Shown here: positions 1 through 12,640 of the stretch, piece after piece
How the letters are laid out: each line of letters begins with the position of its first letter
Position numbering within the stretch: the first letter of the stretch is position 1
Assembly (NCBI GenBank): GCA_933228895.1
Contig: OW121852.1
Coordinates: 102,383,544-102,447,543 of the forward strand
Direction of reading: 5' to 3'
DNA: 64,000 nt
From: Platycnemis pennipes
Lineage: Eukaryota > Arthropoda > Insecta > Odonata > Platycnemididae
Translations under genes and position numbers: made by a program
The notes under the pieces: model-generated
The model's input: only the letters and a program-made list of their open reading frames with translations
Databases searched by the model: none
What the model was told of the DNA's origin: nothing

Positions 1-1692
1 GACCGTCGTACGAAAGAAAATCGCCATTTTTCAAAACCACGAAAGAATTGGATACACAATGAACTCGCAATTAGAGTTACTCACTATTTATGCCATGAAG
101 AGGATCTGGCCACTCGACAAGAGGCGCGGGACTGGAAAAAATTCCAGGTTGTTACGGTTGCACCAAGTCGAATTACGCGTCATCCATACCACTGAACTGG
201 AAGAAGTGCTCCCCTACGTCCGCAATTAGAAATGTAAGGTAAGCAAAGAAATATGGGTCTTAAATCATTCGCTAAGAATTGTGAAGTACATAATGATATA
301 GGTAATACAACATACATGACACTTGCTGATATAGATACGTGGTTACCAATGCCATGGTTATTGCCAAGAGAACTCTTACGAGAAAATATCTTTCAATATC
401 GACTTCTTACCTGCTGGCATATTACCAGCAATATCATCGAGGAGGCAAGGAATCGCAGATCTCACAGAAAATATAACGTTGATCGATATCCCAGCCGCTC
501 GCTGCAAGTAACCCACGTTGGAAGAGGACCGCAGAAAATGTGTTGCCTCCAATCGCTCGCTTTCAGGAGTGAGGAAATGCGCGACTCCAGCCAAGGGAGA
601 CGCCAGCTGCCGGCGGAAAACGTAACTAGCTCGATGGTGAAAGGCGGCGTAAACGAAATCACGTGCAGGGTCCAATCGTGGTAATTAAATCCATTGTAGT
701 AAACAATAAGATTGTTAATTTTCTTACATGAGTACCTAAAATGTGAAATATGTCTCCCTCGGTGTAAACTTGCTTTCTTCATCATGAATGTTAATCTTAA
801 AACGAATGGTGGACGTGTCGTTACGGTTCAATTTGTACATACCATGCATGCCCAGAACTTGAAGCCTTGGCTGCAAGTAAAAGCGTCCAATAATGACATG
901 TGCTGATCAAATAATTTGCAATATCACGTATCCTATGTTCATGTACATCAGTGTACCTGAACACTCCTCATGAACATCAGTGACCCCTTCTATGGTGGTG
1001 CAATACGGTTACTCTTCATTAATGGATAATCGTGGATAATGGATAATCTCAACTGTTTTGCTCCGGTATAATATTTAAAACGTTACTTTATAACATTAAA
1101 CTGTTATTTTATTACTTTAGACTGGACTAACTAACATACTTTGCTAGTTGACATGAACTGATACTAAAATATCTTAAGGTGGTTGTTTCAATTATTAGAA
1201 AATGGAAAAGCCATTGTTCATTAATAGTCAATAAATTGAAATAATACCAAATAGAGAAGCTCACAATAGAGATTAATACTAAGGTTATACGATATGTAAA
1301 AACACGAATTATCTCATCAATCTTAACAATGTAATAATGCAGCACCTAAACGTGTATCGTGTCACCCAATCCGCGAGGCTGATTTACACATGTTCAGGAA
1401 CAAACTTCCGGCCACTACCCCATATTATGCAATTTTTATAAAGGTAAAAAAATCAGTTTCATCAAATCGCATCCGTATGTAGCGCAAGAAATGATCGTAA
1501 TGATTTAAGGAGTTCAGCTTTGACGGGCGATGATTGGATATAAGTAGTTTTTGATGCAAAAATTGTGAGTCTGCCTAACTTATAATGGAAAAATAATTAA
1601 TGAATTGCTTTTCTGTTCGATTAAAAAAGAAATGCGGTTAGATAAACGGAAATAAGAGGAGAATAGAAAGTCAACCTCACTTCATTCTGGGA
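1..1692. other. No supported gene
   Basis: I see no recognisable gene or repeat here. Bases 1-200 are open in one + frame, and about 240-690 are open in frames on both strands (somewhat higher GC), but none of the translations resembles a known family, and two-strand openness argues against coding. The rest is AT-rich single-copy sequence. Confidence 0.4.
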
Positions 1693-1990
1693 TCTACAAT
1701 TACATCTACATCTACGCGATACCCTGCAAGCCGCCGCGAGGATGTGAGGCAGAGGGTGAATATCACCAAAATATGCCCTACTGACACGCAACTAGAATAC
1801 TACATGGAAACATGCTACTAATATGGTCACATGCGACTACATTGGTAGTATCTACACAGTAATAGAGGGATTGGTTGTTAATACATGCATCATGCGCTAC
1901 AGACTACTATATTTCGCCCACCAATCCCTATTCTATGCTGCCTATTGTGTTCTCATATGGTACGAGGGAAAATGATTCGGGATTCTGATT
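1693..1990 (-). repeat. 5'-truncated LINE 3'-end copy
   Basis: On the minus strand this matches the 3' end of the LINE at 36.5-39.66 kb. Shared in the same order are the end of the coding region (segment with GAGAACA..ATAGGCAGC), the AACAACCAATCCCT block and the terminal hairpin segment with CTTGCAGGGTATCGCGTAG followed by GATGTAGATG. A 5'-truncated retrocopy is the simplest reading. Confidence 0.75.
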
Positions 1991-2033
1991 TCACCCTCTA
2001 ATTTCAAAACAGTGGTCCATTTTCAAGACTATC

Positions 2034-2090
2034 CCCTGCTACACACCCTAGCGGTGGCTTGCGGGGTGTTATATAAATTAAGTAGATGAA
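2034..2090 (+). repeat. LINE 3'-tail fragment
   Basis: The 3'-terminal hairpin of the same LINE family (ACACCCTAGCGGTGGCTTGC followed by GGGGTG and an AT-rich end with GTAGATGA). It points away from the minus-strand copy ending at 1,693, so the two tails face outward. Confidence 0.6.
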
Positions 2091-3784
2091 TATTAGGGCA
2101 AATGCACTTATTCTACAAAACGATCTGACCGGTCTTCTCTGATTTTTATCTAATTACTTCAACAGTTGCTCTTCCCACGTATACCGAATACAGGAGGCGT
2201 ATTCCAATTTTGTTCTAACTAATGCGAAGTAGTCGTCGTTCGGGAACCGACGAAACTGAATGGTTTAGCTTATGATCAAAGATATCATACTGGCTTTCAT
2301 CTTTATTGATAGCCTACTGGATATTAATTTATTCTAATATCATTAGAATTTGGAGTAATTTAAAAAATGAATTCTTCTGATTCTACGACCCATCCGTCCC
2401 TGTTTGACTTTTATGCATGGTATTCAATCATCTTTCAAACCTCCACTCCGTTGTGCATGATGAATTTTCTAAAATTGGTAGGAAAAGCTGGCTCATCTGT
2501 CGTTGAATAACGTGCAGAATGTGACGTCAATGAAGTGAGGAGTCAATTAGGGCAGTGTGCATCATACCGTTGTTGCTTTGCTGGGCGGGAGGTTTCAAGG
2601 ACCGACTCACCCTGCCGCGCTTACTCACCACCCTCTGCCTGTTCAATTTTCGACCTATATTTGTACAAAAGTAGCAAAACCATGCCTTCCAGTCAAATGC
2701 CACTCGGCCCACTTACCTATGGCGAGTAACGACTTGAGTCCATAGGTACGGCGTTTCTTCACGGAAACCGTTTTCAAAAGACGTTGGTTGCCTCACTTTA
2801 GAATTCGCATCTTGGGGTATTGACTTAGAATTTCTTGCTTCCCTTGAGGGCTGGTGACCACCAACTGTTACTAATACGAGGTGCATCACTCAATATGGGT
2901 TAATAATACTTGAATCTTGACGTCACCGAGGATAAAAAGTAAGTACCAATATGATAAATGGAAGAGGATAATTTCTGGGTCAGTCGTTAAGACTAAGTTG
3001 GCTAGAGTTGAAATGTTTAATCCAATCAGGTACAAAGCCAAATAATGTTTGGGACTTTAATGGATTGCAGCGAGGGTGCAGGAGAAATAGAGTAGGTTCT
3101 GTTGATTTTGATGCAGAAGAATTTAATAGAGTGCAGTAATTTTTTAACACGCTCATGTTTCAATATTTTCAACAATTAGTCATCCGCGCTCTAGAAAATC
3201 TTATATATACTATTCAACGAACAGTGCGTACTTTTTATTTCGAGAACGGCTCGAACGGTTTTTCGAAATTCATGTATTGGGGCTTTAGGGTTCCAGAAAT
3301 TGATTGTTTCCAGCCTTACTACGTCTCATACCCGTAAAAAATCGAATTTGGGCCACAAAAGTAACGAGTTGAACTCCGAATGACTTCCTTAAGCAATGCA
3401 TTGAGAGTTCGTTTTTCTCTCCTGCCAGCTTTATTTCTTTTACAGAATTGAATTATAAATAATGTTCCTGTGAAATTTAGCCACGTAAGTACCATTAGAA
3501 AGAAACGTACATAAAGGTACTTATTCTAGTCAAGGATGATTGTTTTATTTAAAATCAGGTAATGTGTAAAATACACGAAAAGTTTGTAATCCGTCGCTAG
3601 GTGATTGTCGCAATCGATGAAACCGGGCTAATAGTATGCGGGGATTTCAGGTACATATATAGGTAATACTAAGCCAAAAATAAGCGTAATTATAAACACA
3701 ATCTATTGCTCTAAATTCTATTTTAATTTACATTTGCAAAATTAAATTAAAACTTATGTTCAACTCCAAGGTTGGTCTGTTTAG
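2091..3784. other. No supported gene
   Basis: AT-rich unique-looking sequence. Short open frames occur but none has splice context or recognisable content. Confidence 0.4.
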
Positions 3785-4003
3785 TGAGCGTAGTTCGTCA
3801 GATACTAAACCTAATGCCTTATGGAACTCACAAACCAGGGTGTAAGGGTGGACAGTTACAATTTCAGTACCTCCTGCGGTTTCCTGGAAAGATATTCAGG
3901 AAACCCCATTCTGGGTTTGGCTGGGTACAATTGAATACCACTCCCGGGAATCGAATCGTGTATCTCCAAGAAACGTCCTAATATTTAACCAAGCGAGTTA
4001 CTA
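3785..4003 (-). mobile_element. tRNA-derived SINE
   Basis: Read on the minus strand, the head carries an A-box-like segment (AACTCGCTTGGTTAAATA, about 3,982-3,999) and, about 40 bases on, a strong B box (GATTCGATTCCCG, 3,944-3,957). This is the internal RNA polymerase III promoter of tRNA-derived SINEs. The body runs on to about 3,785. Only one copy is seen in the window. The open frame on the + strand here is a by-product. Confidence 0.55.
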
Positions 4004-4009
4004 AACTCG

Positions 4010-5220
4010 AAATTTATCGTAAAAAGAAATAATCTCAATTTATTGAATTCAAGAAATTGATATCGCATAATTCAAATAGAAGAAATTATCAATTTCTTTA
4101 GAATTTCCATTCAATGTTTATTAATATTAGAGGAACTTGAGAGGGAACTCCTATCTTTATTCCTATTTGATTGTGTCAGTGTCATCTGCATTTTCTCATG
4201 ACGCAGCGTGGTTGTAAGATGAAACGGTGAAGTAAAGTGCGTTTAACAGAGCATGAAGAAGCGCGTATGCTGCGCGTGTAGTCCAAAACATGTTTAACCT
4301 CGAGTTAATAGAATTGAACTGCTGTGCCCATTTTTGTGAAAATCTCTCGGATTCGGTCCTTCAGGAATGACCCTTCGAGGTACAACTCGTCCATCGTCTT
4401 CATGGCATTGGATAACGTGTCAAATTAGAGGGGATTTCATCGTAGTTGTATCCTTGGGTCTTGTTCATTATCTACAGCAATATTTCATTGCTCAAATCAG
4501 GATGCAAATAACCTTAGAGAAATAATCCAGTTGAATCTCGATTTTGGTTTATAATAATCGTTCGGCATGCGTGAATATCTCCTATTTTAGAGCCGCAAAT
4601 ACATCGAGGGTTAGGTAACGTTATTTCATTCCAATGACCTTTCTTTTTAAAATGTCATCTAATACAACTTCACTCAATACACCCATTACATACTCATTAA
4701 ATTTCGCTCAATACACTTACTATACATCAGTCATTACATTTCCTTCAACACAGTAAATACGTTTCACCCAGTAGGTACGCTCATTACTTTTCAGTCAATA
4801 CATTCATTACGTGCTCATTACGTTTCGGTTTCATTGTCGGAGCCTGAAATATTTCCGACGAGGTCCGCCCTTATGGCATTCAATTACCAACGTCTTTTTC
4901 CGAAGTGCTTAGCTTTCGACCCTGAGAGCGAAAGTGAGAACTCATTTCAGCGTTTGTGAAACCCACGGCCTGCCAAGTTCAAGAACAAAACAAGTCCTCG
5001 AGTTAGTTCCTTGTTTTCTTCGTGCGAGGCAAGTACACTATCCCGAACAGCTGATCAGCGATGTGAAATCCGTGAGAGAATGCTTGGAGGCGTTTCTGCC
5101 TTGTAATAAGAAGCTGCTTTTTGTATTAAGTCTTTCACAGCAAGTTACCGCTCGTGCTTCATTGAGTGATGACAGCTAACATTGGCGATGCATCATGTTC
5201 ACAATTATCGTAAAGGTCCC
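4010..5220. other. No gene; low-complexity stretch
   Basis: Nothing recognisable except 4,640-4,830, a degenerate simple-sequence run built on CATTACATT/CAATACA-like words. No open frame is convincing. Confidence 0.4.
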
Positions 5221-5224
5221 CGTG

Positions 5225-6285
5225 AAGATTATGCTGCTCACCAAATCATGCCCCAAAAGAAGCCTGTTTGCAAATCAAAACTCCTCAGAAATAATATCTT
5301 GGCACGCTGTATGAATGTATTATATTTGTTTGGAAACAAGAGTGTTTGGCAGGGATTTCCAGTGATTTTATTGAAAACTCTCATCTGATTACGCTATCCG
5401 GCGCAAATTGTGAGTGTGTTTATCAAGAACTGAACATAACCTCCCAAGTGAGATATGAATAATAGTTGTTTGGTTTTGTGAATCACGCGTTAAGTGATCA
5501 ACTTATATTTTGACGTGTTTGCATGCTTTGTGCCGTGCCAAGGAGAGTCAACAATAAATTGTTATAGTGAAACTACCCTTGCTGTCATGATGGCATACTG
5601 GTATTTTACAAGAGTTCCCGTAAAGGTAAGCAAATACTTAGTGTACTTCCATTTCTCTCGTTTATGTAGCTACTCACGTCCAAATGTGATTTGCACTGCT
5701 GAAGTATTCTGCGAACGATGCCGACGCATGTCATTGGTAATGCAGTAGGAAGGTTTCAATTAGCAAATACTAATCTTTGCTTCAAAGGCAAGGTAGATAT
5801 GCTATACTCGATACTTTCAATAGTGATCAGAAAGCACCACAAGAGTGTTTTTTAGGGGTTTCCAGTGGTCTAATCGAAGAATCTCATTAATGTGATTACA
5901 GATACTTTAGATTACTACACGATAATGGAATAACTATTTGAATTTGCTTGTTAATCTAAAAATATATTTATTGAAACTTTTTAATAAATCGAAATAGTTC
6001 TGGGACCGAAATTTGAAATTAGGTATTGGATGTCATTCATCCTTAACGTCTACACCTACATTTAGGCGATACCCTGCAAGCCACCGAGAGGGTGTGAGGC
6101 AAGGGGTGAGGATCACCAAAACCTTCACTATAGACATGCAACTAGGTACTAGATGGAAGCATGCTAATAATATGGCTAAGTAATATGGCTTAAGAGATGG
6201 TAGACCCAAAATAATATCTCAGCACACTGCATAATGCTATAATATTTGTTTGAAAACAATGTTTTAAAAAATATTTCAACGTAGA
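5225..6285 (+). repeat. Degenerate local repeats
   Basis: Three blocks share words in the same order: 5,225-5,395, 5,825-5,900 and 6,200-6,285. Shared words include AATAATATCT, CACGCTGTATGAATG versus CACACTGCATAATG, ATATTTGTTTG.AAACAA and TTTCCAGTG. They look like old local duplications of a unit whose borders I cannot fix. Confidence 0.4.
6048..6190 (-). repeat. LINE 3'-tail fragment
   Basis: Minus-strand copy of the LINE 3' end: the CTACACCTACATTTAGGCG edge, then ACCCTGCAAGCCACCGAGAG, then a segment aligning with the 1,693-1,990 copy (CATGCAACTAG..ACTA.ATGGAA). Confidence 0.65.
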
Positions 6286-6599
6286 ACATATTTCAGGAGG
6301 TTGAGAACTACAACTGTATTATGCGGGTTTTATCACTCTTTCCCGCCATAACGAGTTGTTAAAGAACGTAGCATCAGATGGCGCTCTTAATTTTTTAATA
6401 AACTATTATCGAAAACAAATCTTGTTGCATCTAGAGGAAATATTAATACCCAAGATGTAAATCCGTCAATAGAATTAGCAAGTGAGTATTCAAATCCGCG
6501 ATATTTATTTAATGTTTTCGAAATTATTAATCACGACGATATATTGCACTTTGGTGATTGGTCCTATCTCGCTGACGTCACACCAGACTGTGGCATTCA

Positions 6600-6658
6600 T
6601 ATCCGTGACCAGACATTCGGTATTCAGCGTTCGTCGGGCGGCGGTGACTGAAGGCCAG
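6600..6658 (+). ncRNA. Candidate first exon end (spliced transcript)
   Basis: A GC-richer block (about 6,540-6,658) ends in a consensus splice donor GGCCAG|GTGAGT. No long conserved reading frame runs through it. It may be the 5' exon of the transcript whose further exons are proposed at 6,967, 9,437, 13,914 and 16,605. The start is not defined; inferred from splice signals only. Confidence 0.25.
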
Positions 6659-6966
6659 GTGAGTTTTCAGCCCACCTCAAGAAATTTGTACTTACGTCAG
6701 TTTCACTGAGTCACGTTCACCGAGTTTGCTGTGACTTTAAGGGAAATTGGAAACAGTTCACAACATATTTTTCTGGTTGTATTAAGAGTAGAGATATATT
6801 TCGAGGGATATACCATTTACTTCACGACATTTTAAATTCTTGCCTTACTTAATAGTTCACCTCTGCAAATATCTCATGTAACACCCTTTCCATTACTTGA
6901 TAAATATTTTATAACTGAAATGCTGCAAATACGGCAATTACTGTCAATGGTTTGAATTTCTTATAG

Positions 6967-7086
6967 GATGAAGTTATTCGAGTTACCTGCGGCGAAAACG
7001 CTGGATCTTCGTCATCGATCACATGGGAAATAGTAAGGGAAACTGGGATTTCAAGAGACCGGCTGTGAGAAACGCTTTTCAGTATG
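6967..7086 (+). ncRNA. Candidate internal exon
   Basis: Bounded by acceptor TTTCTTATAG| and donor ATG|GTAAGT, 120 bases. One frame is open for the first 33 codons and then meets a stop; the other frames stop early, so a coding role is unlikely. An alternative donor (ATA|GTAAGG) lies inside at about 7,033. Confidence 0.3.
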
Positions 7087-7099
7087 GTAAGTCTGCATT

Positions 7100-9200
7100 A
7101 TTGCCTATTTTTTCATTCACGAGAGTAATATTTTTACCTACAGTTGTTCGCATTTTTTTGTGATTCTCTTACTTCTGATTGCTGCCAGCTCGTGTCCTCT
7201 GGCATCCATGATTTCCCGCCAAAAATCTCAAAGGATTGTTTCGAATGTCGACAAATTTCTCGGACGTTTCTCGACTTATCCACTTTCGCCTGGATGCTTG
7301 CCCATTTACGCTTCGTTAGAAATCGGAGTCTGATTCTCTGTGAAAGCAATGTGATCCCGGTTTAAACGATTGCTCTTAAAACACTGAACTTGAAAGTACA
7401 GGCTAGTATCTTCACTTTATAACTTTTTGCAATGGTTTGTTTTTGTGGTTAACTTTTGTTCCGCGATCCGATTTTTCAACAACTGATACGTATTGCATTC
7501 GTCTCGTAGAACCTCTCCAGGTCTGGGCTCGTTTCCGTTTTCCAATCAATTCTCATCCTTGTTTGACGGGAGAAATATTTACTTTAAGTTTCTTTGCACA
7601 ATGTTAATTTGAAATGACCAAGGTTTCACGCATTTAATTTTAAGAAGTTTTGAGACCAAAGGCCAACGATTGAGTTACGATGATATTACGATTTTGAGCA
7701 ATGTAGATTTTTAGTACAGCCAAAAAATGGAGAGCTCTAGAATATAAAAGAAGGGATTTCCATTTCACTGATTTTCATCCATCATATTTGATCGGGAGCA
7801 ATAGATACGATGTATGGAATGCATTGTTCTTACATGGCGTAAGATTATGAACATTTTTTAGTAGAGGGAGCTCGCTGTTTACAAGATAGGCTTTCGTGAG
7901 ATTTGATGTGATTTTTACTATTTCCATCCGATTTCTCAGACTTGTTATACCTGATCTGAGGATACTTTTGAATCAGAATTAATGTATTTTGTTATTTTTT
8001 CCTTTTTTATTCATATTGATAATTTACTTGCTATGCAAGCCTTTGCACGTGAATGTACTCCGAAAGCAGACACCTTATTTTTTGAGTTGCTGATCAAAGA
8101 AAAGTGTATTTCACTTGACCTCATAACTTACTTAAATTATTTTCGGACCTTGAGACAATACTCACCCTTAGATAAAAATTTTTAACGTGCATTTCGATGA
8201 GAACTGTTCATGCAACTTAGAATGTATAGATATAGTATTTCGAACGCCGGTATCTAACCGCAAATAACTGTGTCACTCTAAGTGGATGCGAAGAGTTCAA
8301 ATTTGAGTTTGTGAGTCTGGTCCATATTTTATGTGAGTTGTAATTTGCGCCCGATTGGCTTGTTTAGAATTATAAGTCGGCATTAATACTATTTTCAATC
8401 GTAAATCTGCAATTTTGGCTATGATTGTGCAGGGTCTTGGTGTCTTAGAAACAAATCATATTCCTAGGCAGTTGGGATTGTTAAATACACTGTGTAAGAC
8501 TTGGACAGTCATTGTTAAATGCCTTCGTGGTAATTTTATAGCTACATAATATTTTAATGCTTAATAGTTTGAGTTTTTCCGATACGATACGACTTCGCGT
8601 ATTCGCATAGTCTGGTCATTATTTTAAAACTTACATGTGTTAGGCGAAATCGTGGAACCAAGCGTTTATCTAATGTTATCAATAGATTTCATTTGCGGTC
8701 TGTACTCGAAATTTTGTGATGAAAGTTTACTCGAATATAGTTTACTCCAATTAAAGTTTACTCCAATATATACTCCAATAACTCCACTTTGATAGAAAAT
8801 TGATTTCGTAAAACACATTTGCATTATGTTGCCTGTATTATGCAGTTAAATACAAACACGTCATTTCAGAATTCTTTAAAGGCATACGTCATGGACATTT
8901 TCATGTGAATAAACTTTGCTTGATTACATTTAAGAAAACACTATATTTTTAATTGTATACCTATGGTGGAAAAATCATGGTTGTTTTTAATTTAAGTATT
9001 CCAGGAGAGGTTGTCACGAGGTTTTAGGTATTGCACACAGTCCGATATAAGTAAACGCTGAATGTTTTTATATGAATAATAAATGTTGAATGAACCTTGC
9101 GTTAAGGGTTTATCACGCGTCAGGATCTATCACGCAGTTAATTGCTGCGTCAGGATGGACTATCAACATTGTTAAATTTACCCATTTTACTATCCAACTA
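7100..9200. other. No supported gene
   Basis: AT-rich. A short stretch at 7,140-7,360 is open on both strands without recognisable content. Around 8,728-8,790 there is a small degenerate repeat of TTTACTCCAATA-like words. Confidence 0.4.
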
Positions 9201-9345
9201 AATCCACGCAATACACTGCAAGCCACCACGAAAGTGTGTGGCAGGTGGTGATCACCAAACATGCACTTTTGGCTTTTACATGGAAATATGTTAGATAATA
9301 TGGTCATATGAAGCAAGATGGTTAGTATCAGCATAGTTTTAAAGG
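9201..9345 (-). repeat. LINE 3'-tail fragment
   Basis: Minus-strand copy of the LINE 3' end, beginning AATACACTGCAAGCCACCAC and continuing with the TACATGGAAA..ATATGGTCATATG segment shared with 1,693-1,990. Confidence 0.6.
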
Positions 9346-9436
9346 GAGTATGAATATCAGTGAAGGTGTGACCCAAGATGTACGCTAATAATTTTTTTTA
9401 TTCATTAATTGATTCCCCTTTAACTTTTGCCTACAG

Positions 9437-9498
9437 GAAGGAACTTAAATTTAGACACCTTAGTCTCGTTGTACACATCAACATATGGAGATTACCCA
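9437..9498 (+). ncRNA. Candidate internal exon
   Basis: Pyrimidine-rich acceptor (TTTTGCCTACAG|) and donor CCCA|GTAAGTTT bound 62 bases. No protein similarity is apparent. Part of the proposed + strand exon chain. Confidence 0.25.
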
Positions 9499-10878
9499 GT
9501 AAGTTTCAGAATGGGTATCACTTTAGTAACGACCTACGTAATTCCGGTTTAAATTAGACTTATTTCACTTGCTTGAGACAGAATATATGGAAATATCTTT
9601 CAGTGTCCGAATTTTTGATGCTATTTCTTCATGTGTACTTCTTTTGATGATATTCCCTTTTATTAGTGACTCGCTTTTTGGGGACGTAAGTGTGAGAGGC
9701 CGATTTTTTGTGACTTTTGGTGAATTCAGATAATTCTCTCGTAGTATTGACCTATGCCTACCGGTTTTAATTTACAATAGTTAACAATGCAGGGTTGTTG
9801 TGTCAAATTATCTACTTTTTCTTTCGGTAGCTGTAGTTATAAATTGAATGAAATCAGGCGATACTTGGCGATAAAGTGACATACTGACAAAATATTGTAC
9901 TGTAAAATCCTTCCCCAATGCACATAAGGCCTTTATTGCCTCGTAAAAAATAATCTCAATGTGTACAACTTAAGAACCACTGGTCGGTAACATCCGAATC
10001 AGACTGATTCGGCCACACGTGAACACACGTGACCACTCGTCAAAACAGTGCTAACAACATGAAGTGTTTCCTTGGTTAAGCTGACAACATAATTGTTTTA
10101 CAACACAAAAATAATATTTATTGATAGCCGTTGATAGTAAGCAGAAGTAAGTACTTATAGTTACAGCAATGGAAAATAGTTATAGTAGCAGTTGATAGTA
10201 TTAAGAACTGGTTAGTGCCGACACCACTCGGCTTGGCAGAGAGAGGGACTTGAACCAAGATACCCTCGGTTTATTCATAGCAAGCACGAGTCCCCACACA
10301 TGATTGCCTTTCTTCGCGTGTTTTCTATTTCTCAATAGCAAGATGTTTCGATGAATGCCGTGAGATTCTATGAAATTAAATATGTCTGCATCGATTGCTA
10401 CAATGTGGATGAACTCTCATTCACACTTTAGATAGATAGAAAAATAGAAAACTTCACACGATAGAAAGATAAAAAACTTTACACGCACTCCTAGAGTGAA
10501 ATTTCGCCATTATAATTAAAACTCTAAGTAATCGTATTTTCAACATTACAAACACGTTGCACTATGTTTCAATGCACGAATCCACAGGAATATTTTAACT
10601 TTTGATATTAAATATCGAATTTTTAATAGTATTTTCTCATTTTCTATAAGTTTTATCATATTTTCGCGAATTGAATAACCTTTATTATATTTTACTTATC
10701 AATATATTATTTATTGAATTCTACTTATTCACCATCCTGGTGATTGCATTTATCAACACAGAATTCTATCAAAAATATGATTTCCACATGATCATGAAGT
10801 ATTACTTCCACTATATTGATACTTGCTACCTACACGCTGCACTTTCACAAAGATTGTATACAACAGGTAGTCGCTTAT

Positions 10879-10956
10879 ACAGGGTGTGGCAACATAACTT
10901 CCTTTTTTATATGGACATATCCATATAAAAAAGGAAGTTATGTTACCGCACCCTGT
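10879..10956. repeat. 37-bp inverted repeat, 4-nt loop
   Basis: Arms 10,879-10,915 and 10,920-10,956 match at 35 of 37 positions. The two differences are transitions that would remain G-U pairs in RNA. The loop is CATA. The outer end of each arm reads ACAGGGTG, like a transposon terminus, so this may be two element ends lying head to head. Confidence 0.85.
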
Positions 10957-11887
10957 TGCACTCAACCGAAGGCCACTCAAGGCTAGTCACAAATCACTTT
11001 AGACCACCCATTGCTCGAAATTCCCTGAACAAAACCTTTTTTCTTACCTGCCATGACCGCATATCAGAGGTACTTTACACTATCCATCGTTGGGTAAAGT
11101 GGTTATGTTGGCTGTGTTGGTATTTTAATCGTTCCCAAGCACCCCCATTCTGGTTTCATTGTCACCCAAAGGTAATTTCTCCTCCCGTAGATTCTCCTCC
11201 TTGAGCAATCACCGTCACTGATCTGTTGAATGGCCGTATTTCAGTTATAAGTAGGCCTTGGTAGCTCTTATTTGTATGTAAATGGAGCATTTTTGGTGGT
11301 CTCCACCCCCTGCAACACCTCACAGGTTCATTATATGTAGATGTTTGCTGCAAGTGTACTTTGAGTATCTGACAGATATTACTTTGAAACTTTAATATGA
11401 ACCCGTTTCCATTCTCTCGTTCTGCTCATAGTTCGCGTTAAGCCTTAAAACTTAGCAAAACATTCATTTAAATGCCATCATTCTACGTTCGCCATTCTAG
11501 ACCCATGTTACCAGAACCTCTATCCCCCCTCAGCAGTAGCTAGGAATCCATGCTTCTTCAGCGGTTTGTTGACTGGACGGGTAAAGCGTCAATCGATCAC
11601 GTTATGAATACAAACCAGGAGGGTTGTGGGACAGAGACCACCGCTAATCTAAGTTAAAACGCTTGAATAAGTGATGTTCGTAAACTGACATTATTTATTC
11701 ATCATTAACTATTGAGATGGACTTTCTTTATTTTATTTGAGAGTTATATACTGTTGGAATATTTCTGAAAAGATGAATTAGATACAAAAATATTTAAATA
11801 TGCACAAACAAATGGTCCGAGCGCCTTTTATTTTTTTGTTTTGTGTAAATGAAGAATTCAATATTTTTGCAATATTTCAGCAAAGGA

Positions 11888-11934
11888 ATTGCATCAATAT
11901 CAGTGTGCATGATCACTCATGATATTGATGCAAT
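11888..11934. repeat. 15-bp perfect stem-loop
   Basis: ATTGCATCAATATCA at 11,888-11,902 is exactly complementary to 11,920-11,934, with a 17-base loop that can add three more pairs (GTG/CAC). The arm length is near the low end for a microRNA precursor. No mature sequence is recognised. Confidence 0.6.
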
Positions 11935-12588
11935 AATTAAACTGAGTTAAGACAATAATCAACCTACCAATTTAATACAGAAAGTATCTTAAGCCAAGGC
12001 AACCGAAGCTAGGTCTAAAACGAAAACATAGTTATTAAGCTAAAAAAATGTTATTTGCCACTTTCAGAAGATTTTGATATTTCCGTGAAGGATTTCGTAT
12101 TTCCGGTTTAATGTGGACTTCGTTCACGCTCATGAAGAGACAGGTTATATAATTTGGCGGCTGAATGACTAATTTGCTTTCATTAGATCTCCTTTCAAAG
12201 ATATTCCTTGTTTATCGGTGACTCACTCTCTGAGATCGTAAGGTAGAGAGATCAAAATTCAATGACATTTGGTGAATACGCATTATTCTCCCGTATGAAT
12301 AACCTCTATCTCCTTACATACATTTCCGGCTCGCCTAGGTAGGAAAGGTTTTTATCAATTGTTTGGCAAAGTAGCAAGAGATATCCTAGTAAGTTGAAGT
12401 GAGTTTTACAACTTTCACCCACGTTTTTGGACTCGTAAAATGTTTTTGTCTGGAGTATACATTTGAATGTTTGTATTTTAAAGTAATATTTGAGCAATTT
12501 CATTTCGAGACGTTTCCGTTCGGTTCGTGAAAGCTTTCGTTTAGTAATTTAAATCGTGTCATACGGATTTCGTCATTCAAACCCTCAG

Positions 12589-12640
12589 CCTGCAAGCCAC
12601 ACACCCTCGAGGTGGCTTGCAGGGTATGTCGTAGATATAA
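12589..12640 (+). repeat. LINE tail palindrome
   Basis: CTGCAAGCCAC (12,590-12,600) and GTGGCTTGCAG (12,612-12,622) are perfectly complementary around ACCCTCGAGG. Downstream GGTATGTCGTAGATATAA follows the LINE-tail pattern. It is a terminal fragment of the dispersed LINE family, possibly two fused tails. Confidence 0.55.

Noticed and set aside
253..785. Overlapping frames on both strands (up to 143 codons)
   Set aside because: No homology, no splice sites at the ends, and open on both strands.
10245..10256. B-box-like GGTTCAAGTCCC on the minus strand
   Set aside because: No convincing A box or tRNA fold at the right distance; could be an old SINE relic but not supportable.
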